From: CAMBDR01 sp046597185
GTDB taxonomy: Bacteria; Pseudomonadota; Gammaproteobacteria; Burkholderiales; Burkholderiaceae_D
DNA: 14,298 nucleotides
Assembly (NCBI GenBank): GCA_046597185.1
Contig: JBKJLF010000035.1
Coordinates: forward strand, 1 to 14,298
Direction: 5' to 3'
The first letter of the stretch is position 1; the number at the start of each line of letters is the position of its first letter. Below are positions 1 through 6,883 of the stretch, in pieces. The position numbers were made by a program, and so were the translations under genes. The notes beneath the pieces were generated by a model. That model had not been told where the DNA came from. It made no database searches and saw nothing but the letters and a program-made list of their open reading frames with translations.

Positions 1-2
1 TG

Positions 3-737
3 GGCGCGCTGGTGGCCGGGGTGGCACATGAACTCAATACGCCGCTGGGCAATAGTTTGATGATGGCCAGTGCGATGCAAGAAAACATGCAGGAGCTGGA
101 GCAAAAAATTCGTACCCAAACCTTGCAGCGCGGTGATTTGCAAGCCTATCTGGAAGATGCGCAGCAAGCCACCAGCCTGATCATGCGTGGTTTATCGAGT
201 GCGGCAGATTTGGTGAACAGTTTTAAACAAGTGGCGGTGGATCGTGCGACCGCGCATCGTCGGGTGTTTGACTTGCACCAAACCCTGCATGAAATCGTCG
301 CCACCATGATGCGTAAGATTCGCCCTTTGGGGCATGATATTGAGTTGGACGTGCCAAGCGATATCGAAATGAACAGCTACCCCGGCCCCTTGGGGCAAGT
401 GGTCGCCAGCATGATCAATAATTCCATGTTACATGCGTTTGAAGGGCGCGAACATGGTCATATGCGCTTGAGTGCCCAGGAAGTGGAAACCGGGCGCGTG
501 CAAATTCAGTTTCGGGATGACGGACTCGGCATTCCCGAGCAAAATATTTCGCGCATTTTCGACCCTTTCTTTACCACCAAAATGGGGCAGGGCGGCAATG
601 GCTTGGGATTAAATATCTGCTACAACTTTGTGACCACGCTATTGAACGGCAATATCAGTGTGACTAGTGTGGTGGATGAGGGCACTTGCTTCATTCTCGA
701 TTTACCGCTGACCGCGCCGGAGCAGGTTGGGAATTGA
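3..737 (+). CDS. Sensor histidine kinase, C-terminal part (5' end outside window)
   Basis: This is the dimerisation and catalytic half of a sensor histidine kinase: it autophosphorylates on histidine and passes the phosphate to a response regulator. The reading frame is open from base 3, so the gene begins upstream and its sensor domain is not visible. The H-box AHELNTPLGN sits at the very start (His codon at 27-29). A helical region follows, then the HATPase_c domain with N-box MINNSMLHAF, G1 box DDGLGIP, F-box FDPFFTTK and G2 box GNGLGLNI. It ends at TGA 735-737, just before a run of nine T. The N-box has a double Asn as in active kinases, and all ATP-binding boxes are intact. The partner is unknown; the NarL-type regulator at 12826-13473 is far away and on the other strand, so no pairing can be claimed. 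Confidence 0.93.
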   Translation, partial: GALVAGVAHELNTPLGNSLMMASAMQENMQELEQKIRTQTLQRGDLQAYLEDAQQATSLIMRGLSSAADLVNSFKQVAVDRATAHRRVFDLHQTLHEIVATMMRKIRPLGHDIELDVPSDIEMNSYPGPLGQVVASMINNSMLHAFEGREHGHMRLSAQEVETGRVQIQFRDDGLGIPEQNISRIFDPFFTTKMGQGGNGLGLNICYNFVTTLLNGNISVTSVVDEGTCFILDLPLTAPEQVGN

Positions 738-775
738 TTATTTTTTTTTGTGATGTCTGGCAAGGAACGTATTTT

Positions 776-1213
776 ATGATTCAATTGTTTCGAATATATT
801 CAACCCTGTATCGTTGGGGCATTCCGATTTTGCCGCGTTTGCTGTATATGGTTAATCGCATCCTGTTTTCAGTGGCCTTGCCGCCCTCGGTGAAAGTGGG
901 CAAACGCGTCACGTTTGCGTATCAGGGCCTGGGCCTGGTGGTGCATGCGCGTGCGGTGGTGGGCAATGATGTGTATATTGGCGCGCAAGTGATTATTGGC
1001 GGCAGGAGTGGTGAACATGCCGTGCCTGTGATTGAGGATGGCGTGTATCTTGGTGCGGGGGCCAGGGTATTGGGGCCGATCACCATAGGCGCAGGGGCCA
1101 CCGTGGCTGCGGGGGCGGTGGTGATTGCGGATGTGGTTGCGGGTGCCGTGGTTGCGGGCGTGCCTGCCAAACCGATTCGCGCGACTCGTAAAGAAACGCA
1201 GGCGGGTGGTTGA
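776..1213 (+). CDS. Serine O-acetyltransferase-like hexapeptide-repeat enzyme
   Basis: This 145-residue protein has a left-handed beta-helix made of hexapeptide repeats, with the pattern of small serine acetyltransferase-like proteins. Such enzymes move an acetyl group from acetyl-CoA to serine (cysteine synthesis) or to a sugar or other small acceptor. The HARAVVGNDVYIGAQVIIGG segment has the usual catalytic His and Gly-rich turns, and the C-terminal GVPAKPIR motif is the CoA-binding signature of the family. It lacks the long N-terminal helical domain of full-size CysE, like the short versions found in polysaccharide or accessory gene clusters. The ATG at 776 is chosen because AAGGAA (762-767) lies 8 bases upstream; an in-frame start at 686 would overlap the kinase and has no ribosome site. 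It lies 38 bases after the kinase and may be cotranscribed. The acceptor cannot be told from sequence. Confidence 0.85.
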   Translation: MIQLFRIYSTLYRWGIPILPRLLYMVNRILFSVALPPSVKVGKRVTFAYQGLGLVVHARAVVGNDVYIGAQVIIGGRSGEHAVPVIEDGVYLGAGARVLGPITIGAGATVAAGAVVIADVVAGAVVAGVPAKPIRATRKETQAGG

Positions 1214-1220
1214 TGTTTAT

Positions 1221-1229
1221 TGCTAAAAT
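1221..1229 (+). promoter_or_regulatory. Candidate extended -10 promoter of the ATPase/DUF4276 pair
   Basis: TGCTAAAAT fits an extended -10 element (TG-N-TAAAAT), 40 bases before the ATPase start codon. No good -35 hexamer is present 16-18 bases upstream, as is common for extended -10 promoters. It lies in the only gap (55 bases) between the acetyltransferase and the defence genes. This is inference from the motif only. Confidence 0.4.
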
Positions 1230-1268
1230 CGTGGGCAAGTCGCAAGCGGCCAAAGAGGAATCCCGCAC

Positions 1269-2447
1269 ATGAAAATGACCAAGCTGCATATTGAAGGTTT
1301 TCGCTCGTTGCGCGACGTGACGTGGCTGCCGGGTGCTCTGAATGTGGTGATCGGGCCAAACGGTTCGGGCAAGTCGAATCTGTTGGCGTTTTTGGAGTTG
1401 ATCGCGGTTTCAGCACAAGGGCAGCTTGGCAAGCATGTTCAATCGTCAGGCGGCATGGATGCGCTGGTTTGGGATGGTGTGGCGACAGCAATCCGATGCG
1501 GGCTTGATATTGCGCCGGGCGCAATAAACAATTTTCCTGCACGCTACGATCTGGAGTTGTTGCGATTGGGTGGTAGCAGTTCGTTCCGGATTGGTACGGA
1601 AGAGTTCAGCGGCGCGGTGGATGGGGATGCGCCGTTGCCACATGTGGGCGGCAAATTTTTGCAAAGAAGCGGCAGACAGGCGAAATTTGCCGTTAAAGCT
1701 GGGCAATTTGAGACCTTGCCCGAAGATGTACTGGCTGATGAAGAAAGCCTGCTGGCCATGCTGTGGCCGGTTGGCAATGCAACCATCAAGACACTCCGGA
1801 GCGAATTGGTATCGATTTCAATCTATCGTAATATCAACACCAGCCCCGACGCCCCCATCCGGCACGCTGCCATCACCCGCATGGAGCAACGTGTTGCACC
1901 TGATGGCCAAAACCTGATTTCAGTGTTGCACACGCTGTACACCAGCGACCGCAACTTCAAAAATGATATCAATGCCGCCATGACCGCTGCATTCGGCGAT
2001 GATTTTGATGAACTCGTCTTCCCGCCTGCGGCTGACCAGCGTATTCAATTACGCGTGCGCTGGAGGTCGCTCAAACGCGAGCAATCTGCGGCGGATTTAT
2101 CGGATGGGACATTGCGGTTTTTGTATCTGCTGGCAATTTTGGCCAGCCCATCACCGACCCCCGTTATTGCCATTGATGAACCGGAAACCGGGTTGCACCC
2201 ATCCATGCTGCCAGTGATTGCAGAATTTGCGATGGATGCAGCGACCCGTTCACAAGTGATTTTAACCACGCACTCGCCACAGATGCTGGACGCCTTCGGT
2301 GCCACCCGCCCAACCACGACCGTGGCGCAGTGGCAAAATGGTGAAACGACTTTGCGCACCATCAAGGATGCGGATTTGGCTTACTGGTTGAAAGAGTATT
2401 CGCTGGGGGCCTTGTTCAAATCGGGCGAGTTGGAGCAAATGGCATGA
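1269..2447 (+). CDS. OLD/RecF-like AAA (ABC-type) ATPase, probable defence ATPase
   Basis: This 392-residue ABC/SMC-like ATPase is of the AAA_21/AAA_15 kind found in OLD, AbiL, PARIS (AriA) and related defence systems. The N-terminus has the usual LHIEGFRSL strand followed by Walker A GPNGSGKS (residues 29-36). The centre (about 50-260) is less conserved. The ABC signature is near LSDGTLRFLYLLAI (277-290), Walker B is VIAIDEPETGLHP (299-311), and the switch histidine lies in ILTTHSP (331-337). All ATPase motifs look intact. The start is supported by AGAGGAA at 1254-1260, 8 bases upstream. Its stop overlaps the next gene (ATGA, 2444-2447), so the two are translationally coupled and probably form a complex. 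Unlike OLD or Gabija GajA it has no fused TOPRIM domain; the next gene may fill that role. Function in phage defence is inferred from family and context. Confidence 0.9.
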   Translation: MKMTKLHIEGFRSLRDVTWLPGALNVVIGPNGSGKSNLLAFLELIAVSAQGQLGKHVQSSGGMDALVWDGVATAIRCGLDIAPGAINNFPARYDLELLRLGGSSSFRIGTEEFSGAVDGDAPLPHVGGKFLQRSGRQAKFAVKAGQFETLPEDVLADEESLLAMLWPVGNATIKTLRSELVSISIYRNINTSPDAPIRHAAITRMEQRVAPDGQNLISVLHTLYTSDRNFKNDINAAMTAAFGDDFDELVFPPAADQRIQLRVRWRSLKREQSAADLSDGTLRFLYLLAILASPSPTPVIAIDEPETGLHPSMLPVIAEFAMDAATRSQVILTTHSPQMLDAFGATRPTTTVAQWQNGETTLRTIKDADLAYWLKEYSLGALFKSGELEQMA

Positions 2448-3067
2448 AGTTCATTCTGTTTGTTGAAGGGCATACCGAAGACAAGGCTTTGCCAAAATTT
2501 CTGAAAAGGTGGCTTGATCCGCAATTGCCCAGCCCGGTAGGCATTAAAACAGTGCGCTTTGAAGGCTGGCCGCAATTGGTCAAGGATGCACCGACCAAGG
2601 CCAGAATGCATTTGCAGGGGCCGGACAAGGCGGACATCATCGCCGTCATTTCGCTGTTGGATTTATACGGGCCAACCATCTACCCTGAGCATGTTAGCAG
2701 TGCGGCAGCAAAACATGACTGGGCCAAACAATTTCTTGAAGCAGCAGTCGGGCAGGAGAAGTTTTTTCAGTTCTTTGCGGTGCATGAAGTGGAAGCATGG
2801 TTGCTGAGTGATCCGACAATTTTCCCGCCAGAAGTCAGGAAGGTGCTGCCGCCCAAAGCCAAGCAGCCGGAAACAGTCAATTTTAACGAGCCGCCAGCCA
2901 AGCTGCTGGAGCGGCTGTATTCCTTGCATGCCAAGCGGTCATATAAGAAGGTGGTGACCGGAAAAGAGCTGTTTGACAAACTTGACCCTGGTGTGGCTTA
3001 TCGGCAGTGTCCGAAGCTAAAGTTGTTGTTGGATAAAATGCTGGAGTTGGCATTAGATGTGGGCTAA
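2444..3067 (+). CDS. DUF4276 family protein, partner of the upstream ATPase
   Basis: This 207-residue protein has the hallmarks of the DUF4276 family: an N-terminal strand ending in FVEGHTED (residues 6-13, conserved Glu8), an acidic strand VISLLDLYGP (68-77, Asp73), the HEVEAWLLSDP block (114-124), and a C-terminal CPKLKLLLDKM helix (189-199). The EG...D layout of the first two blocks resembles TOPRIM-type nuclease folds (metal-binding Glu and Asp), as in the small partners of OLD-like ATPases. The TOPRIM relation and any nuclease activity are inferences. ATPase-DUF4276 gene pairs recur in bacterial genomes and resemble two-gene ATPase-plus-TOPRIM defence systems such as PARIS. The ATGA overlap with the ATPase gene indicates coupled translation. 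There is no signal peptide or membrane segment, so it is likely cytoplasmic. Confidence 0.85.
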   Translation: MKFILFVEGHTEDKALPKFLKRWLDPQLPSPVGIKTVRFEGWPQLVKDAPTKARMHLQGPDKADIIAVISLLDLYGPTIYPEHVSSAAAKHDWAKQFLEAAVGQEKFFQFFAVHEVEAWLLSDPTIFPPEVRKVLPPKAKQPETVNFNEPPAKLLERLYSLHAKRSYKKVVTGKELFDKLDPGVAYRQCPKLKLLLDKMLELALDVG

Positions 3068-3113
3068 GAGGCGCAAGCAAAGCGTTGATTTACCTTAAGC
3101 CCTTGTGCGCTGC

Positions 3114-3140
3114 TTGTTGGGTTGAATGTTTTAATACAAT
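3114..3140 (+). promoter_or_regulatory. Weak candidate promoter of the STAND gene
   Basis: TTGTTG (3114-3119) and TACAAT (3135-3140) are separated by 15 bases, shorter than the ideal 17. They lie in the 137-base gap between the DUF4276 gene and the STAND start at 3205. A near-palindrome TGGTAGCGCCACCA sits at about 3173-3186, between this site and the start codon. It is suggestive only; the gene may simply be read through from the ATPase promoter. Confidence 0.25.
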
Positions 3141-3204
3141 CACGCCACCAAAAGCGCACTTTCCTGTATGCTTGGTAGCGCCACCACATTGCCCCGTTGC
3201 CATC

Positions 3205-5673
3205 ATGACCCATTTACCCCAACAAATCGCGCCACTTAAATCCTGGGATGAGTTTGAAGACTTGTGCTTTGCCTTGTTCCAAAAGGAATGGCAGAACCCG
3301 ATGGCGCAAAAGCACGGGCGGCCCGGTCAGCCGCAAAACGGGGTGGATGTGTTTGGCGAGAATCCGCAATATAGTAGGCTGTGGTATGGAGTGCAGTGCA
3401 AGCGCAAAGGTGGCAATAGTGTTGCAAAATTAACTATTGCTGAAATTGATGAGGAACTGGAAAAAGCCGATACCTTTACACCCAGGCTGGCGCATTGGAT
3501 CATTGTCACCACGGCAGCAGTCGATGTTAAATTGCAAGCGCATGCGCGCACACTCACTGACCATCGCAGGGCCGCTGGATTATGCCCGGTCACTGTGTAT
3601 GGTTGGGGCGATATTGAAGTGCTGCTGCTGAAGCATCTGGAGGTTACCCGGCGCTTTTATCCCAGTCATTTTGAAGCTGTTGCACCGCCGCCCAAATTTC
3701 ACGTCCCGCAGGCATTTCACCTGAGTGATTACTTTTCCGACCCCTTGGATAATTTGCAAACCTTGCGCACGCAGCTACAGGCGCAAGGTGAAACGGCTGT
3801 GCTGGCCAAAACCAATGTGCAAGGCATGGGCGGCGTGGGTAAGACGCAGTTGGCGCTGAAATACAGCGAAGTTTTCCGGGAATCGTATGTCGGCGTGTGG
3901 TGGTTCAGTGCGGAAACCCAAGGCGGGCTGGAATCGGATTGTCTTTTGTTTTGCGAAAAGCAAGGCATACCCGTGGCGCAAAACGAATCGCCCGGTAATG
4001 CGGTGCGCGATTGGTTGGCCGGGCAAGCCAATTGGCTGCTGATGTATGACAATGCCGAAGACGTGAATATGGTGCGCCCGTTCTTTCCGAAAGGGGGCAA
4101 ACACCACCTGCTGCTGACATCGCGTAATCCAAACTGGGCTGGCATGACGGCCTTGCCCTTGGGCGTGTGGAATGAAGAACAGGGCTTGCTGTTTTTGCGG
4201 GCGCGGTTACAGCAAGCGCACGGTAGTGCTGCTGAACTGAAAGCCTTGTCCAAGGCGCTGGACGGCTTGCCGCTGGCGCTGGAGCAAGCGTGTGCGTATA
4301 TTTTGAGTCGTAAAATATCGGTGGCGAAGTATGTTGCTGCGCTGGCGCAGAATGAAACCGCCACCCGGCTGCTGAACCGGAAAGATGCCAGCGGTTGCCC
4401 GCGCGCGGTGCTGGCCACCTTGTCGCTGGCGTTTGATCAATTGTCAGCGGCGGCGCAGGAATTACTCAAGCTTTGTAGCTGGATGGCTGCGGAACCGATA
4501 CTCGCTTCTTTGTTCACCGAACAGCCCGATGAATTGCCATTGGCGCTACGCGAGGCGGTGCAAGATGAGATGGCTTGGTGCGACACCTTGGCGGAACTGG
4601 AAAGCTATGCGCTGTGCCAAATTGCACCCGTGACATTGACTGACCATGTGGGCAACCCCGGTGAGGAAGTGAATTGCTTGAGTTTTCATCGGTTAACGCA
4701 GGCCGCAGCACAGATTGCCGCAGATGGTAGAGCAACGCTTTTGATTTTAACTTTGCCTAATGAACCCAGGCAGCCGAACAACTGGCCGCGTTACAAAGCC
4801 TTGATGCCGCATGTAGCGTATATGAATGAACACTATCAAGAACAATGGGGCGGAGAGCGCCAACTTTGGTGGTTATTGAGTGTACAGGCGCTTTATCTGA
4901 AGGCAGGGCCTGCGGCGTATCAAAGCGCCCATCTGTTGTATTTGCGGGCGCTGGCCTTAGCAGAAAAAACACTTGGGCCAGCACATTCTGAGACGGGAAT
5001 AATTCTAATCAACTTGGCTGTGTTGTATAAGGCAATGGGCAAATACGACGCAGCCTTGCCGCTGAGTTTGCGCGCACTGGCGATAGTGGAAGAAACACAT
5101 GGGCCGGATCATCCTGATACGGGAACTTGCCTTAATAATCTGGCAGAGGCGTATCGCGCCAAGGGGGACTATGACAATGCATTAGCGCTATTTTTGCGGG
5201 CACTGGTGATAGCGGAGAAAGCGCAGGGGCTAAAACATACTGATATGGGTAGTATTCTGAATAATCTTGCAGGCATATATCGCGTCATGGGGAATTTTCC
5301 TGCTGCTTTAGCCCATTATCAACGAGCAATGTCAATTTTAGAAAAAGAGAAAGGGCCGGAACACCCTATTTGCCTGAATAATTTGGCAGTGCTATACAAG
5401 GCTATGGGCGATTATGAGGCTGCCTTGCCACTTTTTCAGTTAGCGCTTAATATTACTGAAAAAGTGTATGGGTTAGTGCATCCTGTAACGGGGGTGCGCC
5501 TGAATAATCTGGCAATGTTATATGAGGCCAAGGGCGATGATGCTGCGGCCTTGCTACTTTTTCAAAGGGCGGTGGCAATAGCGGAAGAAGCGCTTGATCC
5601 AGATCACCCCAATTCAAAATCATTCCGAGCCAATCTGGCTGTCCTTCAAACCAAAATGAATTTGCCAGCCTGA
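3205..5673 (+). CDS. Mrr-like nuclease - NB-ARC NTPase - TPR protein (STAND/NLR-like defence sensor)
   Basis: This 822-residue protein has three regions. Residues 10-150 look like an Mrr/restriction-endonuclease-fold domain: Glu18 in WDEFEDL, Asp48 in NGVDVFG and Gln64-Cys-Lys66 in VQCKRK give the E, D, QxK pattern of PD-(D/E)XK nucleases. Residues 180-400 are an NB-ARC type STAND NTPase with Walker A GMGGVGKT (207-214), Walker B WLLMYDNAED (277-286), LLTSRN (303-308) and GLPLAL (354-359). A winged-helix-like linker follows. From residue 572 there are six tetratricopeptide units of about 42 residues (kinesin-light-chain-like, with LNNLA..Y and G..HP.T motifs). Effector, switch and sensor in this order match Avs/bacterial NLR proteins, where the repeats sense a phage product and oligomerisation activates the nuclease. 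ATG 3205 is preferred because homology-like sequence starts right after it; a TTG at 3085 would add 40 residues of poor quality. No clear ribosome site is visible. Confidence 0.9.
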   Translation: MTHLPQQIAPLKSWDEFEDLCFALFQKEWQNPMAQKHGRPGQPQNGVDVFGENPQYSRLWYGVQCKRKGGNSVAKLTIAEIDEELEKADTFTPRLAHWIIVTTAAVDVKLQAHARTLTDHRRAAGLCPVTVYGWGDIEVLLLKHLEVTRRFYPSHFEAVAPPPKFHVPQAFHLSDYFSDPLDNLQTLRTQLQAQGETAVLAKTNVQGMGGVGKTQLALKYSEVFRESYVGVWWFSAETQGGLESDCLLFCEKQGIPVAQNESPGNAVRDWLAGQANWLLMYDNAEDVNMVRPFFPKGGKHHLLLTSRNPNWAGMTALPLGVWNEEQGLLFLRARLQQAHGSAAELKALSKALDGLPLALEQACAYILSRKISVAKYVAALAQNETATRLLNRKDASGCPRAVLATLSLAFDQLSAAAQELLKLCSWMAAEPILASLFTEQPDELPLALREAVQDEMAWCDTLAELESYALCQIAPVTLTDHVGNPGEEVNCLSFHRLTQAAAQIAADGRATLLILTLPNEPRQPNNWPRYKALMPHVAYMNEHYQEQWGGERQLWWLLSVQALYLKAGPAAYQSAHLLYLRALALAEKTLGPAHSETGIILINLAVLYKAMGKYDAALPLSLRALAIVEETHGPDHPDTGTCLNNLAEAYRAKGDYDNALALFLRALVIAEKAQGLKHTDMGSILNNLAGIYRVMGNFPAALAHYQRAMSILEKEKGPEHPICLNNLAVLYKAMGDYEAALPLFQLALNITEKVYGLVHPVTGVRLNNLAMLYEAKGDDAAALLLFQRAVAIAEEALDPDHPNSKSFRANLAVLQTKMNLPA

Positions 5674-5709
5674 CTACTGCGAACCACTGCGTCACCCGCC
5701 CGCCATGTT

Positions 5710-5748
5710 AAAAAAATGACTGGCGTGCGCTTGCAAACACGCCAGTCA
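5710..5748 (-). terminator. Rho-independent terminator for the minus-strand 107-aa gene
   Basis: A perfect 11-bp stem, TGACTGGCGTG (5717-5727) with CACGCCAGTCA (5738-5748) and a 10-base loop, is followed on the minus strand by seven T (A run at 5710-5716 on plus). It lies 53 bases downstream of the stop of the gene at 5802-6125. On the plus strand the hairpin is followed by A, not T, so it should not stop transcription of the STAND gene well. A second inverted repeat, CTCGTGG/CCACGAG (5754-5760 and 5778-5784), lies between the gene and the terminator. Confidence 0.85.
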
Positions 5749-5801
5749 AAAAACTCGTGGGCGGAGACAAATCAAACCACGAGGCATGGCAAACGCCGGG
5801 C

Positions 5802-6125
5802 CTATAGCGCAAAACCCAAACGGCGCAACACGGGCAGGGCGGCTTCATCGCTACGGCTCATGTCATCACTGGCTTGTTTGCGCGCAATCAGCAATTGGTG
5901 CAGGTGCAAAATCGTCGCAGGCACGGGCGCAATTGTGTCGGCAGCATCTGGCGGTATTGCGCTGTTTTCCGGCTGCGGCCAAGCGCTTTCAAATGCTGCT
6001 TGGATTGTGTCATCCAACTTGGCCAAGGCTTGGCTGGCATATAGCCGGGTGCCGAGGATGTTTTCCAGTGCGCTGAGTGCATCTTCCGCATAGGCGGCTT
6101 CATTATTAAGCGCTACTGATTTCAT
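5802..6125 (-). CDS. Orphan 107-aa helical protein, divergent from an XRE regulator
   Basis: I do not recognise this protein. It has 107 residues, is rich in Ala, Leu and acidic residues and looks mostly alpha-helical (for example AEDALSALENIL near 13-24 and ATILHLHQLLIARKQ near 70-84), with a proline-rich stretch between. There is no signal peptide or membrane segment. Reality is supported by a ribosome site GAGAA 6 bases before the ATG at 6125, by a strong minus-strand terminator just downstream (5710-5748), and by its divergent position relative to an XRE regulator gene with a palindrome in the shared control region. The shape resembles a regulator-plus-target or toxin-antitoxin-like divergon, but nothing in the protein identifies a toxin. 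The complementary frames of this stretch are probably not genes. Confidence 0.65.
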   Translation of the reverse strand: MKSVALNNEAAYAEDALSALENILGTRLYASQALAKLDDTIQAAFESAWPQPENSAIPPDAADTIAPVPATILHLHQLLIARKQASDDMSRSDEAALPVLRRLGFAL

Positions 6126-6187
6126 AAAATATTCTCATTAGTATCAATAAAAAACCAAAAACAACACCAAGCCAATGTATTTGTTCG

Positions 6188-6217
6188 TTGTTTCAGGGTA
6201 CGGTTTCATTTTATAAA
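6188..6217 (+). promoter_or_regulatory. Candidate sigma-70 promoter of the first XRE gene
   Basis: TTGTTT (6188-6193) and TATAAA (6212-6217) are 18 bases apart. Transcription would start near 6224, about 20 bases before the palindrome at 6245-6258, so a repressor bound there could block elongation or late initiation. This is predicted from motif match alone. Confidence 0.4.
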
Positions 6218-6244
6218 TCAACAGGCGTGTAAAAACCGCCAAAT

Positions 6245-6258
6245 CACCAGATCTGGTG
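6245..6258. promoter_or_regulatory. Perfect 14-bp palindrome, candidate XRE operator
   Basis: CACCAGATCTGGTG is its own reverse complement over all 14 bases. It lies in the 223-base region between the divergent 107-aa gene and the XRE gene, 90 bases before the XRE start. Dimeric HTH_3 regulators usually bind such sites and often repress their own gene. Binding by the adjacent XRE protein is an inference. Confidence 0.6.
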
Positions 6259-6348
6259 TGTAATACTGGCGCATGTGTTTGTGAAGGTAGGAACAGAAAC
6301 GCTAGGGTATCACTATTAATGTTACTTGTAAGCGGAATTTATCACAAT

Positions 6349-6798
6349 ATGTTGTCCCAATTTAGCAAGCGACTCAAAGAAGAGCGCAATCGACTCGGCA
6401 TGAATCAGGAAGATTTTGCCATTGCGGGTGGTGTCACGAAAAATACTCAGGTGGCGTATGAGGCGGGTGCACGCCCGCCGGATGTGGACTATTTGTTCAA
6501 GATTGCCGATTTGGGCGTTGATCTGTTCTTCTTGCTGGCGCGTGAAAAGGACTGGACCGGTTTGGCCCCGGAAGTGACCGAACTCATTACCGTATTCAAG
6601 GGTTTGGGGCCATCGCAGCAAGCTTTGTCGTTCGCCATGATGACGCTGTTTTCGGGCGCACCAGGCGAAAAAACCGCGACCGCGCAAGACATTTGGCGCA
6701 GTGCGCGCATGCTGCGTGGCTTTATGGCCGCGCCCGACGATGAAAAATCCATTGTCGAACATACGCTTGCCACCTTGCGGGTTGAAGGCGAAAATTGA
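6349..6798 (+). CDS. XRE family transcriptional regulator (HTH_3), with C-terminal extension
   Basis: This 149-residue DNA-binding protein has a Cro/C1-type helix-turn-helix at residues 5-65: RLKEERNRLGMNQEDFA, then the recognition region GGVTKNTQVAYEAGARPPDVDYL and GVDLFFLL. The KNTQ..YE.G.R.PD..YL pattern followed by GVD is typical of a widespread proteobacterial phage-repressor-like subfamily. The remaining 80 residues are helical and unassigned. ATG 6349 is chosen because it opens directly on the HTH fold; in-frame ATGs at 6256 and 6319 would add unrelated residues, and 6256 would overlap the palindrome. The ribosome site is weak (AGCGGA, 12 bases upstream). It is probably autoregulated through the palindrome at 6245-6258 and may also control the divergent 107-aa gene. 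Whether it controls the defence cluster upstream is unknown. Confidence 0.85.
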   Translation: MLSQFSKRLKEERNRLGMNQEDFAIAGGVTKNTQVAYEAGARPPDVDYLFKIADLGVDLFFLLAREKDWTGLAPEVTELITVFKGLGPSQQALSFAMMTLFSGAPGEKTATAQDIWRSARMLRGFMAAPDDEKSIVEHTLATLRVEGEN

Positions 6799-6824
6799 AT
6801 ACCCGGATATTAGCCTGTTAAAAT
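6795..6824 (+). promoter_or_regulatory. Candidate promoter of the second XRE gene
   Basis: TTGAAT (6795-6800, overlapping the stop of the first XRE gene) and an extended -10 element TGTTAAAAT (6816-6824) are separated by 18 bases. It lies 60 bases before the start codon at 6884, so the second regulator probably has its own promoter. Confidence 0.45.
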
Positions 6825-6883
6825 TGCATGCGCTGCATCCATCAGATGAACCGTAGCATTAGCGTAGACAGGTGAAATAAAAC

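Noticed and set aside
741..749. Run of nine T after the kinase as a terminator
   Set aside because: No stable hairpin precedes it, and the acetyltransferase ribosome site follows at once.
686..775. Upstream in-frame start for the acetyltransferase
   Set aside because: It would overlap the kinase end and has no ribosome site, while ATG 776 has AAGGAA at a good distance and family-like length.
922..1542. Long minus-strand open frame opposite the acetyltransferase and ATPase genes
   Set aside because: It is antisense to two genes with clear motifs, rich in Pro/Ala/Thr as expected for the complement of GC-rich codons, and has no motif.
3085..3204. TTG start giving a longer STAND protein
   Set aside because: The added 40 residues are Cys/Pro-rich and unlike a domain; the nuclease-like region begins right after ATG 3205. 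The weak ribosome site at 3205 leaves some doubt.
3729..4418. 229-codon minus-strand open frame inside the STAND gene
   Set aside because: It overlaps the NB-ARC domain whose motifs are unmistakable on the plus strand; its composition is that of a shadow frame.
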